A stretch of 64,000 nucleotides of DNA from Novosphingobium flavum. GTDB lineage: Bacteria; Pseudomonadota; Alphaproteobacteria; Sphingomonadales; Sphingomonadaceae. The notes beneath the pieces are model-generated. The model was given only the letters and a program-made list of their open reading frames with translations. It was not told where the DNA came from and ran no database searches. The stretch is from assembly GCF_014230315.1 (NCBI RefSeq), contig NZ_JACLAW010000004.1:124001-188000 (forward strand), written 5' to 3'. Positions 1 to 8,575 of the stretch are shown here, one piece after another. Numbering within the stretch: position 1 is the stretch's first letter; each line of letters starts with the position of its first letter. Position numbers and translations under genes: made by a program.

Positions 1-654
1 GATCCCGGCGATCCTGACCATGCCGTCCACTTCCGCGCTCATCTGTTCATAGTTGCCGTTGCGGAACAGCTTGAGGAAATCCTCGATCGGCGTGCCGCGC
101 CCGGCGACATCGAGCAGGCCGGTGGCGATCAGGAACCAGCCGCAGCCGATCGACGCGGAGACCAGTGCCTTCTGGGCCCCTTCGCACCGGGCGAGGATAT
201 AGGCGCAGAGTGCCAGGAGCAGCGCGCTGGTCATGTAGATGCCGGCGTTGAGGTTCTGTGTGGTGGGCGCGAGGGGCACGACGAAGAACAGGTTCTCGGT
301 CATCGGCGTCTTCATCGGCGCGACGTTGACAGTGCCGCCGAACAGGCGCGGGCCGAGGTAGGACAGGGCCACGCCGTAGAAGCAGAACAGGGCAAGCCAC
401 AGGTTGGCGCGCAAGGCATCGGGGAAATAGCCGGAAAGCCCGCCCTTGGGGGCGAATATCCGCATGAGGACGAAGGGCAGCGCGAATTGCACCGGCGGCA
501 CGGTGGAGCCCCCCAGCGCGGGCAGGACGAGGGCGGCCGACCCCTCGAACAGGGCGCTGAAGAGCAGGAAGACCAGCGTGCTGCCGGGCCGGCCGACGAG
601 GATGACCAGGCCGCCGAGGACAAGCTGGATCATCCCGATGAAGGTCAGTTGCAT
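1..654 (-). CDS. Multi-pass inner-membrane protein, 3' end beyond the window
   Basis: The frame opens with ATG at 654, preceded by a GGAGG ribosome binding site about 6 bases upstream, and stays open to the window edge, giving 218 residues without a stop. The product is strongly hydrophobic: membrane segments lie at about residues 6-22, 27-47, 56-66, 86-102, 138-155 and 166-182. The spacing of hydrophobic helices with short polar loops resembles polysaccharide polymerases and O-antigen-ligase-type proteins, and the following genes (glycosyltransferases, GtrA flippase) agree with that. No diagnostic motif is visible, so the function is inferred from topology and context only. Confidence 0.6.
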   Translation of the reverse strand, partial: MQLTFIGMIQLVLGGLVILVGRPGSTLVFLLFSALFEGSAALVLPALGGSTVPPVQFALPFVLMRIFAPKGGLSGYFPDALRANLWLALFCFYGVALSYLGPRLFGGTVNVAPMKTPMTENLFFVVPLAPTTQNLNAGIYMTSALLLALCAYILARCEGAQKALVSASIGCGWFLIATGLLDVAGRGTPIEDFLKLFRNGNYEQMSAEVDGMVRIAGI

Positions 655-996
655 GGCTGCCTCCGCCTGCCGGGGCGCGCCCGCGCGGGATGATCCCGGA
701 ACCCGCAATACCGCACTGGGGGTGAGTAAGGCATGGCCGGGAGGTATCACCGCGCGCGGGCGGCAGGCCATGACGCATAAGTGTTAGCGCGGGAACTGCT
801 CGCGCCCGGCGGCGGCGGGCTGATACTTTCGGGGTAGTCCGGATGGATGAGGTCTGGCCGAATTTTGCGGGGACGGGTCCTCATGACGGGGCAAGCCGAT
901 GGCGCGCGTTACCGGCAGGGCCTCGTCTGCTAGCCTGAAGGCCGAACCCGCGGGCGCGGATGCCCGGCCGGGCTCGGCTGGATTCTGCAGCTAGCG
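655..996. other. Intergenic region between divergent genes
   Basis: This 342-bp stretch separates two divergently transcribed genes and should hold both promoters. I see no open frame with coding character, no RNA gene and no clear hairpin. No convincing -35/-10 pair could be assigned. Confidence 0.4.
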
Positions 997-2244
997 ATGA
1001 ACGCGATCCTTGACCGCCTTTTCGTGCTTCTCAGCGGCGAGCTGTGCTGGACCGCGCCGCTCGCGGTCGGGCTGGGCCTGCTTGCGCTGGGCTGCTGCGG
1101 CCTTGTCTCCGCCCGGTGGCGGCCGGGTCTGCTGCTGGTCGGACTCGGCATCGGCGGGGCAGCGCTTGCGCCCTTTCTCCTTGCTCAGGCAAGGGCGCCC
1201 GGTTCGCCCGGCCCCTATCCGGTCTATCGGGCCACGGTGAGCGGGCCGATCGGGTTCGACCTCTGGCTTCCCGCGCGGCCGGGGAGGGCGGGGGCGGCCA
1301 TCGTCTCCGATTGTTCGGGCCTTGACGGGCTTCCGCTGGCGGCGGCCGAGGGAGAAAAGCGGCGCATCGTACTTTACATGCCGCACTTCAAGGGCGCGCG
1401 GGACGACAACTCCGTCCGGCTCCGCCATCTTGCCGCACACGGTTACATCGTGGCGGCCTTCGACGACATCGGCCTCGACCGCCCCCGGCGGGACGCTGAC
1501 GCGCGGCAGGAACAGGCGCGATTGCACGACTGGCTCTATGCGAGCCAGGCCGACTATGACCGGACCGTGGCGCTGAACGACCTGCGGGTCGGCCTTCAGG
1601 CGCGCAAGGCGCTGGCGGGCCTCGATTGGCTGGCTGCCTGCGCCGCCCGGCCGGAGGCATCGGGCTGGAACGGCCTTGTCGACCACCGGGCGGTTGCCTT
1701 CATGGGCTTTTCGTTCGGCGGCGCGACCGCGGCCGAGGCGGCGATGATCGATCCCCGCGTTGCCGCGGTGATCAGCCTTGATGGTTCGCTGTTCGGGCGG
1801 GCGGCGGCCGGACAGATGCGGGCGCCCTACCTCTATATCAGGAGCAACGATGCGGTTCCGGCCATGTCCGATCTGACTTCGGGCAAGCCGCGGGACATGT
1901 TCAACGCGCGGCTGATGGCCCGCCATCTCCAGCAGCAGGCGGCCCTGGCGGCCCGGGCCGGGAGTGCGGGAATCCGCATTACCGGAACGGCTCACGGCAG
2001 TTTCAGCGATGCCCTGTTCGAGCCGCACGCATCGCGGCTGTGGTTGCTCAACGATCCGAACACCACGTTCGATGCGGCCGATTCCTACATCCTCGACTTC
2101 CTTGACGGGCATCTCCGGGGCCGCCCGATGACGCTGATCGGCCGGGCCGGGCCGCGCCTGCCGAGGGTCGAGACCCTGCGCGGCATCGGCCTCGTTCCCG
2201 GCGGGAATTTCGGCTGGCGCGACCCGGTTCCGGCCGGGTCCTAA
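997..2244 (+). CDS. Membrane-anchored alpha/beta hydrolase, PAF-acetylhydrolase-like
   Basis: The 415-residue product begins with three hydrophobic segments (about residues 18-35, 42-50 and 51-65) that should anchor it in the inner membrane. An alpha/beta hydrolase domain follows. The nucleophile elbow GFSFGG places the catalytic serine at residue 239. Asp262 in the strand ISLDGS and His333 in the TAHGSF motif complete a plausible triad, in the order seen in plasma-type PAF acetylhydrolases. Such enzymes hydrolyse ester bonds of short-chain acyl groups or lipids, but the substrate here is unknown. It stands alone on the plus strand. A shorter start cannot be excluded, but the N-terminal helices are consistent with the chosen ATG. 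Confidence 0.75.
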   Translation: MNAILDRLFVLLSGELCWTAPLAVGLGLLALGCCGLVSARWRPGLLLVGLGIGGAALAPFLLAQARAPGSPGPYPVYRATVSGPIGFDLWLPARPGRAGAAIVSDCSGLDGLPLAAAEGEKRRIVLYMPHFKGARDDNSVRLRHLAAHGYIVAAFDDIGLDRPRRDADARQEQARLHDWLYASQADYDRTVALNDLRVGLQARKALAGLDWLAACAARPEASGWNGLVDHRAVAFMGFSFGGATAAEAAMIDPRVAAVISLDGSLFGRAAAGQMRAPYLYIRSNDAVPAMSDLTSGKPRDMFNARLMARHLQQQAALAARAGSAGIRITGTAHGSFSDALFEPHASRLWLLNDPNTTFDAADSYILDFLDGHLRGRPMTLIGRAGPRLPRVETLRGIGLVPGGNFGWRDPVPAGS

Positions 2245-2470
2245 TGCTTGGGGGGTAATCCCTATTGTGGGAGACCCTTCCCCTGCGAGCTAGATCGGCG
2301 CGCGGGCGCCTACCCGCCTTCCCAATAGCCAATGCCGCCGGGGAAATTGTATCAAGACCATTGCAGGCCGCGATCGGCTTCATGCTTTGGCGAATTCCGG
2401 CGAGTGTGGAGGAGCGCTACCGAATTCGTTGCGGCCTGCGTTCCGAGTTCCGAATTGAAGGTACTCCGTG

Positions 2471-3475
2471 ATGACCGAAACGGCCCGCCCAGCACTGTCC
2501 ATAGTCGCACCATGCTACAACGAGGAGGGCGTGCTCCATGAACTGCACCAGCGGCTGGTCGGCGTATGCCGGCAGGCGGTGGGCTGGGATTTCGAGATCG
2601 TCCTGATCGACGATGGCTCCCGCGACCGGACCCGCGCGATCATCGGCGAGCTTTGCGCCGCCGATCCGCACGTGGTCGGCGTGTTCCTCTCGCGCAATCA
2701 CGGTCACCAGCTGGCCCTGACCGCCGGGCTCAACATCTGCCGGGGCGAGCGCGTCCTGATCATCGACGCGGACCTGCAGGACCCGCCGGAACTGCTGCAC
2801 GACATGATGGCCCTGATGGATGGCGGGGCCGACGTGGTCTATGGCCAGCGCACCGCGCGCGACGGAGAATCCGCGTTCAAGAGGTTCACCGCCGATCTGT
2901 TCTATCGCATCCTGGGCAAGCTGGTGGACGTCAACATTCCCCCCAATACCGGCGATTTCCGCCTGATGAGCCGCCCCGTGCTGGACGAGCTCAACCGCCT
3001 GCCGGAGCAGCACCGGTTCGTGCGCGGGCTGGTCAGCTGGATCGGCTACAAGCAGGTGCCGCTGCAATACCACCGCCACGCCCGCTTTGCCGGCACGACG
3101 CATTACCCGGTCAAGGCGATGATCCGTTTCGCCATCGACGCGATTACCGGCTTTTCGACCGTTCCGCTGCGGATGGCGACCTATCTCGGCCTGCTCGCCG
3201 CTTTGGTCGGCATCTGCATGATGGGCTGGGCGGCCTATTCCTATTTCGCCGGCATCGCCATTCGCGGCTGGACCACGATCATGGCCCCGATGCTGATCCT
3301 CGGCAGCACGCAGCTTTTGGTGCTGGGGGTGATCGGCGAATATCTCGGCCGGCTCTACATGCAGTCGAAAAACCGGCCGCTGTTCATCATCGAGGAAATC
3401 AAGCGCAGCGAAGGCGCCTTGCAGCCCCCGCTTCATGCCATCCAGGGGGCCGCCCAGCCGAAGAGCGTGGCCTGA
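2471..3475 (+). CDS. Polyprenyl-phosphate glycosyltransferase, GtrB/DPM1-like (GT2)
   Basis: The 334-residue product has the GT2 nucleotide-sugar fold: SIVAPCYNEE near residue 10, LIDDGSRD at 45-52, and the metal-binding DAD at 99-101 followed by LQDPPE. Two C-terminal membrane helices (about 231-255 and 262-285) end the protein, the layout of GtrB and bacterial dolichyl-phosphate-mannose-synthase-like enzymes. These load a sugar onto undecaprenyl phosphate at the cytoplasmic face of the inner membrane. A GtrA flippase and two GT-C transferases lie nearby, which would form the usual three-part route for periplasmic glycosylation. The ATG at 2471 follows GAAGG; the GTG codon directly before it (2468) is an equivalent alternative. 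Confidence 0.88.
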   Translation: MTETARPALSIVAPCYNEEGVLHELHQRLVGVCRQAVGWDFEIVLIDDGSRDRTRAIIGELCAADPHVVGVFLSRNHGHQLALTAGLNICRGERVLIIDADLQDPPELLHDMMALMDGGADVVYGQRTARDGESAFKRFTADLFYRILGKLVDVNIPPNTGDFRLMSRPVLDELNRLPEQHRFVRGLVSWIGYKQVPLQYHRHARFAGTTHYPVKAMIRFAIDAITGFSTVPLRMATYLGLLAALVGICMMGWAAYSYFAGIAIRGWTTIMAPMLILGSTQLLVLGVIGEYLGRLYMQSKNRPLFIIEEIKRSEGALQPPLHAIQGAAQPKSVA

Positions 3476-3495
3476 GGTTTCAGGCCAGGACCGCG

Positions 3496-3552
3496 GTCAG
3501 CACAGGCCGCCAGCGTCAGCACAGGCAGTCGGCGTCAGCAGAGGCTATCGGC
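3496..3552. repeat. Three tandem copies of a 19-bp unit at the 3' end of the GMC gene
   Basis: The 12-mer GTCAGCACAGGC occurs at 3496 and 3515 and, with one change, at 3534, exactly 19 bp apart each time. Read on the minus strand, the innermost copy contains the last codons and TGA stop of the GMC oxidoreductase. The two outer copies repeat that gene end downstream of the stop. This looks like slippage duplication of a gene terminus. Confidence 0.7.
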
Positions 3553-5148
3553 AATGCGCGCGGCGTTGGCCATCAGCGTGAAGGTGAGGTTCTTGGCCGG
3601 CATGAACGGGAAGGCGGCGCCGTCCACCACATAGAGGTTGGCAAAGTCGTGCGACTGGCCCTGCGGCGAGACTGACCATTCGCGCTTTTCCGCAGACATC
3701 GGCAGGGTTCCGCCATAGTGGACGCCCGCGCCGATCGGCCGGACGTGGGCCATCCCGGGCACGAAGGGCGCGCCGATGGCGGCGAAGAAGCGCCCGACCT
3801 TGCGCAGCGTAGCCTTGATCTCGGCGGCTTCTTCCGGGGCGGGGCGGTACCGCGCGGTCAGGGCCGGCCATTCTTGGCCGTCAGCCGACAGGGTGAGATA
3901 ATTGCCCGCCCGCCGTGTATCGGCATAGTTGAGGTTGGCGACGCCCAGCCCCGAGCGCAGGGCGCGCAGGACCCCCGTGGCCGAGCGGATGTCCAGCGGC
4001 AGGCTTTGCAGCACCGGATGCGCCGCGCCGGTCTTCAGCGTCGTCACCTGTCCGTGGACGTAGTGCCGTGGCCGCTCCTGCGGCAGGCCGAATGCCAGCT
4101 GGTGGTACTGGTAGGAATCCGGCTCGTAAGGCCGCCCGAGCATCGCCAGGTTGAAGAAGGGGGCGAGGACCTGGCGATTGTCCATCAGCCCCTCCAACCG
4201 CACGATTTCGCCGCTGGCCTTGTACTGGGTGCGCAGGACCAGGTTCGACGTGCCGATCGCGCCGGCGGCGAGGACGTGGACGTCGGCCGTGAACCGCTCC
4301 GCCGCGCCGCCCGTGACCGGGAAGGTCACCGCCCCGGCGAGGCCGCCCCCGCCGTCGGTTTCGAAGTGACTGACGAACTGGCCGGAGCGGTAAGCGAAGG
4401 TTTCGAAGGCCATGCATTCGCGCAGGGTGATCGAGGGGGTGTAGAGCGCGCCGTTGGGGCAGCCCCAGAGGCAGCGACCGCAGGAGCGGCAGGCTTCCCG
4501 CTCGCCGTGCGCGCTGGTCAGCACGGCTTGGCGCGAGCGGCCGAAGCGCACGCCGTGCCTGGCCTGCAACCTCTCGCGCCGGCTGGCGTAACGCGCGGCG
4601 AGCAGGGCGGCGCTGGCATCGAGTGGGGTTGGCGCGCTCAGGTTATCGTGATGGGCATAGGCCAGGTCGTCTCCCTCCTCGCCGCCGACGCCGATCCGCC
4701 TTGCCACTTCGCCGTAGTAAGGCGCGATTGCGGCATGGGTGAAGGGGAAGTCGGCGAGGTCGTCATCGTCGAAGGGGTAGCTGCCGCCGGTCCAGCATTC
4801 GGCCAGTCCGCCCGCCGCGAAGGAGCGCAGCGGGGTGATGCCGTCTCCCCGGAACCGGAAGCGGGGATCGGGCGCGAAGACATAGTCCTTCGAAGGCGGC
4901 AGGCCGTAATATTCCGGATCGTCGGTCGGGTTCGGGCTGGGCAGGGTGATGCCGCCATATTCGGCGCCGAGGAAATATTCGACCGGGTCCGGCAGGCTGC
5001 GTTTCAGGCCCATGAAGCTTTCGGCCGGCGCGGCGATGGCCGGACGTGTGTTGCCGACGTCGAGCATGGTCACCGCGTGCCCCTTGCGCAGGGCGGTGAG
5101 GGCGAAGTGCAGGCCGCTGGGGCCAGAGCCGACGACGAGGATCTTCAT
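3535..5148 (-). CDS. GMC-family FAD-dependent oxidoreductase with a four-cysteine motif
   Basis: The 537-residue product starts at ATG 5148 with a dinucleotide-binding motif VVGSGPSG (residues 5-12). It ends in the GMC C-terminal domain, including the region FANLYVVDGAAFP and PAKNLTFTLMANA. Residues 220-231 read C-x2-C-G-x-C-x3-C-P, similar to cysteine motifs in long-chain alcohol oxidase-type GMC enzymes, and could hold an Fe-S cluster or a disulfide pair. GMC enzymes oxidise alcohols or sugars with FAD. Its start overlaps the stop of the upstream epimerase-like gene by ATGA, so the two are translationally coupled. The acceptor and substrate are unknown; a sugar or lipid-linked alcohol is suggested only by context. 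Confidence 0.85.
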   Translation of the reverse strand: MKILVVGSGPSGLHFALTALRKGHAVTMLDVGNTRPAIAAPAESFMGLKRSLPDPVEYFLGAEYGGITLPSPNPTDDPEYYGLPPSKDYVFAPDPRFRFRGDGITPLRSFAAGGLAECWTGGSYPFDDDDLADFPFTHAAIAPYYGEVARRIGVGGEEGDDLAYAHHDNLSAPTPLDASAALLAARYASRRERLQARHGVRFGRSRQAVLTSAHGEREACRSCGRCLWGCPNGALYTPSITLRECMAFETFAYRSGQFVSHFETDGGGGLAGAVTFPVTGGAAERFTADVHVLAAGAIGTSNLVLRTQYKASGEIVRLEGLMDNRQVLAPFFNLAMLGRPYEPDSYQYHQLAFGLPQERPRHYVHGQVTTLKTGAAHPVLQSLPLDIRSATGVLRALRSGLGVANLNYADTRRAGNYLTLSADGQEWPALTARYRPAPEEAAEIKATLRKVGRFFAAIGAPFVPGMAHVRPIGAGVHYGGTLPMSAEKREWSVSPQGQSHDFANLYVVDGAAFPFMPAKNLTFTLMANAARIADSLC

Positions 5149-6509
5149 GCGCGCCCGGCCCGCGCGAGGCGGGCCACGCCGAGCGATGCCGCCCCGCAGG
5201 CCAGCGCCAGCGAAAAGGTCGCCCCGGTCGCGGCGAGGGCAAGGCCGGTGCCGATCACGCCGCGCGCCTGCGGGGCCTCGAACAGGGCGTTGGTGGGCGC
5301 GCGGTTTTCGAGGATGGCGGCGAGGATGATCAGCCTGCGCCGCAGGGCGCCGCGCCGGGCGAACAGGGCGCAATAGGCATCGATGCAGCGCGCCATCCAC
5401 TCGCCCTTGCGCGCCAGCCGGAGCGATGTCCGGTCAAAGTCGGACAGGGGCGCCGTGGCGGTGAGGCCGTGGGCCTGCAGCGCCGCGAGATAGTGGCGCA
5501 GGGTATCGGCCTCGGGCGGCATGCCGGTGAGATAGCGAGCGAACACCTCGCATTCTGCGGCGGCATCCTCAGGGTCATCGGCGGGCGCCGGGGGCAAGGG
5601 GCCTTCCGCCAAGGGCGGGCCCGCGAGGCGGTCCAGCAGGTCGGGCAGGGGCGGTGAATGGGGCCGCAGGCGGTCCATCAGCCAGTTGGGCGTGGCCGTG
5701 CTGTCGTTGGCGAAGAGGGCCAGTTGCCCGGCGGTGAGCGGCAGGACCGGGCGCAGCACCGGTTCGAGCGCGGCAAGGGCCAGCCTTGTCGGCGCCAGCG
5801 GCACGCGGACCAGCCGCGCTGCCGCTCCCCCGGTGGACCTGCGCACGGCGCGGAGAAAATCGCCGAGCATTTCCGGATCGGCGCCGCCGACGTCCAGCGT
5901 CTCCCCGGCGAAGCGCCATTCGTCGAGGACGATGGCGATGGCCCGCGCCACCTCGTCCACGTCGACCGGCTGGATGCGCACGGCGCGCGCACCCTGCGGC
6001 AGGGGAATGACCGGGAGGCGGGCGATGCGGCGTAGGCTGGCCCAGGCCGGCGAGCGGGGGCCGAGCACCACGGTGGGGCGCAGGATGGTGAAGGCCAGCC
6101 CGCTCTCGCGCACCAGAGCCTCGGCCGCGGCCTTGCTTTGCGCATAGGGGTAGAACGCCTGGTCCGGGTAGCCGGCGGCGATCGTGCTGACGTGGAGGAT
6201 GTGGCTCACGCCGCTCTGGCGGCAGGCGCCGATCAGGGCGCGGGTGCCTTCGAGGTTCACGCGCCAGTGCTCCTTCGGGGAGACCTTGCCCACGCTGGCG
6301 GCGAGATGCACGGCGACGTCGGCACCCGAAAGAGCGTCGCGGTAGGTCTCGGGAGAGAGCAGGTCACCCGTGACGTAGGCCGTGCCGTCGTCCGCCGCCG
6401 GCGCTTGGCGCGAGAGGCAGCGCAGATCCCAGGCGCCCTGTGCCAGCCGCGCCCGCAAGGCGCTGCCGATGAAGCCGCTGCCGCCGGTCAGGAAAAGGGT
6501 GCCCTTCAT
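5145..6509 (-). CDS. NAD-dependent epimerase/dehydratase-family protein with a C-terminal extension
   Basis: The 454-residue product carries the extended-SDR cofactor motif TGGSGFIG at residues 8-15, a serine-containing strand (HVSTIAAG, about 106-113) and the active-site YAQSK at 122-126. About 150 residues beyond the usual 300-residue fold follow. They include a charged region and, near the C terminus, hydrophobic stretches that may be a membrane hairpin. Family members rearrange or oxidise nucleotide sugars or steroid-like alcohols using NAD(P). It is coupled by ATGA overlaps to the GT-C gene upstream and to the GMC gene downstream, so the three form one operon. The GMC partner suggests a two-step redox modification of one substrate. 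Confidence 0.8.
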   Translation of the reverse strand: MKGTLFLTGGSGFIGSALRARLAQGAWDLRCLSRQAPAADDGTAYVTGDLLSPETYRDALSGADVAVHLAASVGKVSPKEHWRVNLEGTRALIGACRQSGVSHILHVSTIAAGYPDQAFYPYAQSKAAAEALVRESGLAFTILRPTVVLGPRSPAWASLRRIARLPVIPLPQGARAVRIQPVDVDEVARAIAIVLDEWRFAGETLDVGGADPEMLGDFLRAVRRSTGGAAARLVRVPLAPTRLALAALEPVLRPVLPLTAGQLALFANDSTATPNWLMDRLRPHSPPLPDLLDRLAGPPLAEGPLPPAPADDPEDAAAECEVFARYLTGMPPEADTLRHYLAALQAHGLTATAPLSDFDRTSLRLARKGEWMARCIDAYCALFARRGALRRRLIILAAILENRAPTNALFEAPQARGVIGTGLALAATGATFSLALACGAASLGVARLARAGRA

Positions 6510-8071
6510 GGCCGGGGACGATCCTTCAGCCGGTAGAGGTCGATCACGCCGAAGGACTTTTCCAGCCGGTAGTTTCGGGCGAGGAACCCGGCCATCCACG
6601 GGAAGTCTGCGAGGGAATCGCTGGCCCGGGCGAGGCCGTCCCACGAGATGCCGGAGACGAAGTAGACCGGCGGATGGAGCGCCAGCTGGCGGGCGGCCTG
6701 ATCCCGGTATGCCGCGCGGTATTGCCCCGGCATGGCCAGCGGCATGGCGAAGGTGAAGCGGGCGGGATCGGGCCGGTCGGCGAGGTAGGCGACGGTCGCG
6801 TCGCTGCCCCAGACATAGACGCCGTCTTGCGGTGCCGTGTGCGCGGCGATGTAGCGGGCGGCGGCCATTTCATCCGCGCTGTCGTAGAGCCGGAAGCTGT
6901 AGGCCGCATAGTACCGGTCCGGGGCCCGTTCGGCGAGGCGGTACCAGGCCAGTCGCCCGGCGTCCCTGAGCGGGCGCGCGGCCGTTGCCACGAGGGCAAT
7001 CCCGGCCAGAGCGAGGGCCGCCGCCGGGTACAGGCGATGTCCGCTCCGCCCGGAGGACAGGGCGTGGAGGCCAAGGGCCGCCGCGATGAACAGCGGCGGG
7101 TAGGCCGGAAACCAGTGGTAGGTGTAATACTTCTTCTGGATGACGACGCAGAACAGGGCGATCGCGAACCACGCGGCGAGGATGGCGAGGGGGCGCCATT
7201 GCGCGCGCCAGTTCGGCAGGGTGCCCAGCGCCAGCAATGCAGCGCAGATCACGGGCGTCCTGAGCAGGGAGGCCGCCACGCCGTGCATCGCCACGTTCCA
7301 GCCCGAGGCGGCATCGAGATAGGTCGTCAGCGGGTAGAGCAGGTGGACCTCGATCAGCTGCGGGAGGCCGCCGCGCAGGGCGAAGTAGCCGCCGATCAGC
7401 GCGGGCGGGATGGCGGCGCCCAGCGCCAGTGCCGAGGCCAGGGCGGCGCGGTGCTTCCATCCGGCGCCCGGGGCCAGCGCGCAGACCGCGAGCGGGATCA
7501 GGCCGAAGGTGAAGTAGAACGGCTTCACCAGCCCGGCGCAGGCGATGAAGAAGCCGGCCATCGCGCAGGTTCGCGCGGCGGTTCGCTCCGCCGCGAGCAA
7601 GGGGGTGAACGCCACGATCAGGCTGGTGGTGACCCACGATTCCGGGGCCGCCGTGAAGAACCATCCCGCCGATGCGATCCAGAGGTAAGTGGCCAGCGCC
7701 GCCCAAGCCCCGATCGGGCGGGTGGTGAGGGCGCCGACGCGCGCGAAGATCACGAAGCCTGCGATGGACCAGAAGGCGAGGTCGACCAGCCGGATGCCCC
7801 ACATGGTCGGGCCGAACAGGAATTCGGCCAGGGAAAACGGCAGGTAGGCGGCGGGCCCCTTCATGTCCCAGCTGTCGACATAGGGCAGGCCGCCGTGGAC
7901 ATAGGAGGAGCCGACCGAGGCGATGATGCCGTGATCCCAGCCGAAGGGCAGGGCCAGCGAGGCGGCGGCATAGACGAGGGTGAGCAGCCCGGCCGCCGCG
8001 AGGGCGAGCGCCGGCCATGAGCGGGCCGGAACCGGCCTCGACGCACCAATCAAACTCGCCGCCAATTCCAT
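6506..8071 (-). CDS. GT-C fold glycosyltransferase, ArnT/PMT-like (paralogue 1)
   Basis: The 521-residue product has about ten hydrophobic segments. An acidic first periplasmic loop near residues 45-75 (GWDHG, SWDMKGP) is typical of polyprenyl-phosphate-sugar-dependent GT-C enzymes. A soluble C-terminal domain follows from about residue 370. Such proteins transfer a sugar from an undecaprenyl-phosphate donor to an acceptor in the periplasm. It is the first gene of a three-gene minus-strand operon (ATGA overlap with the epimerase-like gene). The gene at 8539-10212 encodes a close relative with the same loop sequences. The acceptor is unknown. Confidence 0.8.
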   Translation of the reverse strand: MELAASLIGASRPVPARSWPALALAAAGLLTLVYAAASLALPFGWDHGIIASVGSSYVHGGLPYVDSWDMKGPAAYLPFSLAEFLFGPTMWGIRLVDLAFWSIAGFVIFARVGALTTRPIGAWAALATYLWIASAGWFFTAAPESWVTTSLIVAFTPLLAAERTAARTCAMAGFFIACAGLVKPFYFTFGLIPLAVCALAPGAGWKHRAALASALALGAAIPPALIGGYFALRGGLPQLIEVHLLYPLTTYLDAASGWNVAMHGVAASLLRTPVICAALLALGTLPNWRAQWRPLAILAAWFAIALFCVVIQKKYYTYHWFPAYPPLFIAAALGLHALSSGRSGHRLYPAAALALAGIALVATAARPLRDAGRLAWYRLAERAPDRYYAAYSFRLYDSADEMAAARYIAAHTAPQDGVYVWGSDATVAYLADRPDPARFTFAMPLAMPGQYRAAYRDQAARQLALHPPVYFVSGISWDGLARASDSLADFPWMAGFLARNYRLEKSFGVIDLYRLKDRPRP

Positions 8072-8158
8072 CGCCTACCCCTGATGATCACTCAACATCG
8101 CCGGCGCACGCCGTTAGCATCGCGGGCAAGCCGCCACTGCAATTGCCAGGATGGTCCA

Positions 8159-8575
8159 ATGCCCGACTGCCTCGTCCAAGACGAAAGCACCCTGACCGCG
8201 CTGGCGCCGAAATCCGAGATCTTGCGCTTCGCCGCCGTGGGGGTGGTCGGCACGGCCGTTCACTACGGCGTGCTGGTCGCGCTGGTGGAACTGGGCGGGG
8301 TTGATCCGGTTGCCGGCACGCTGTGCGGTTTCATCGTCGCCGCCTTTGCGAGCTTTGTGCTCAACAGCGTCTTCACGTTCCGCGTGCGGCTGAATTTCAC
8401 TTCGGCCCTGCTCAAGAACTATGTCAGCCTTGCCTTCGGCCTGGCCATCAACGTCGGCACCGTTGCCCTGCTTACCCATCTTGCCACACCCTATATCTTC
8501 GCCCAGCTGGTCGCGACCGTGCTGGCCTTCATCTGGAACTATCTGGCTTCGAGGTTCATCGTCTTCCGCAAATGA
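8159..8575 (+). CDS. GtrA-family membrane protein, probable polyprenyl-linked sugar flippase
   Basis: The 138-residue product has four membrane helices and the GtrA signature LRFAAVGVVGTAVHYG near the N terminus, ending in ASRFIVFRK, the usual GtrA tail. GtrA proteins are thought to flip undecaprenyl-phosphate-linked sugars across the inner membrane. I placed the start at ATG 8159, seven bases after AGGA (8149-8152); a longer frame from 8084 would add an unconserved arginine-rich leader. It sits between the two GT-C genes, on the opposite strand. Its last 37 bp overlap the 3' end of the second GT-C gene, so the pair is convergent. Confidence 0.88.
   Translation: MPDCLVQDESTLTALAPKSEILRFAAVGVVGTAVHYGVLVALVELGGVDPVAGTLCGFIVAAFASFVLNSVFTFRVRLNFTSALLKNYVSLAFGLAINVGTVALLTHLATPYIFAQLVATVLAFIWNYLASRFIVFRK

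Noticed and set aside
47..778. A 243-codon minus-strand frame at the left edge
   Set aside because: It is arginine- and proline-rich. Another minus-strand frame from 654 has a ribosome site and clean membrane helices and runs off the edge, so it is the real gene.
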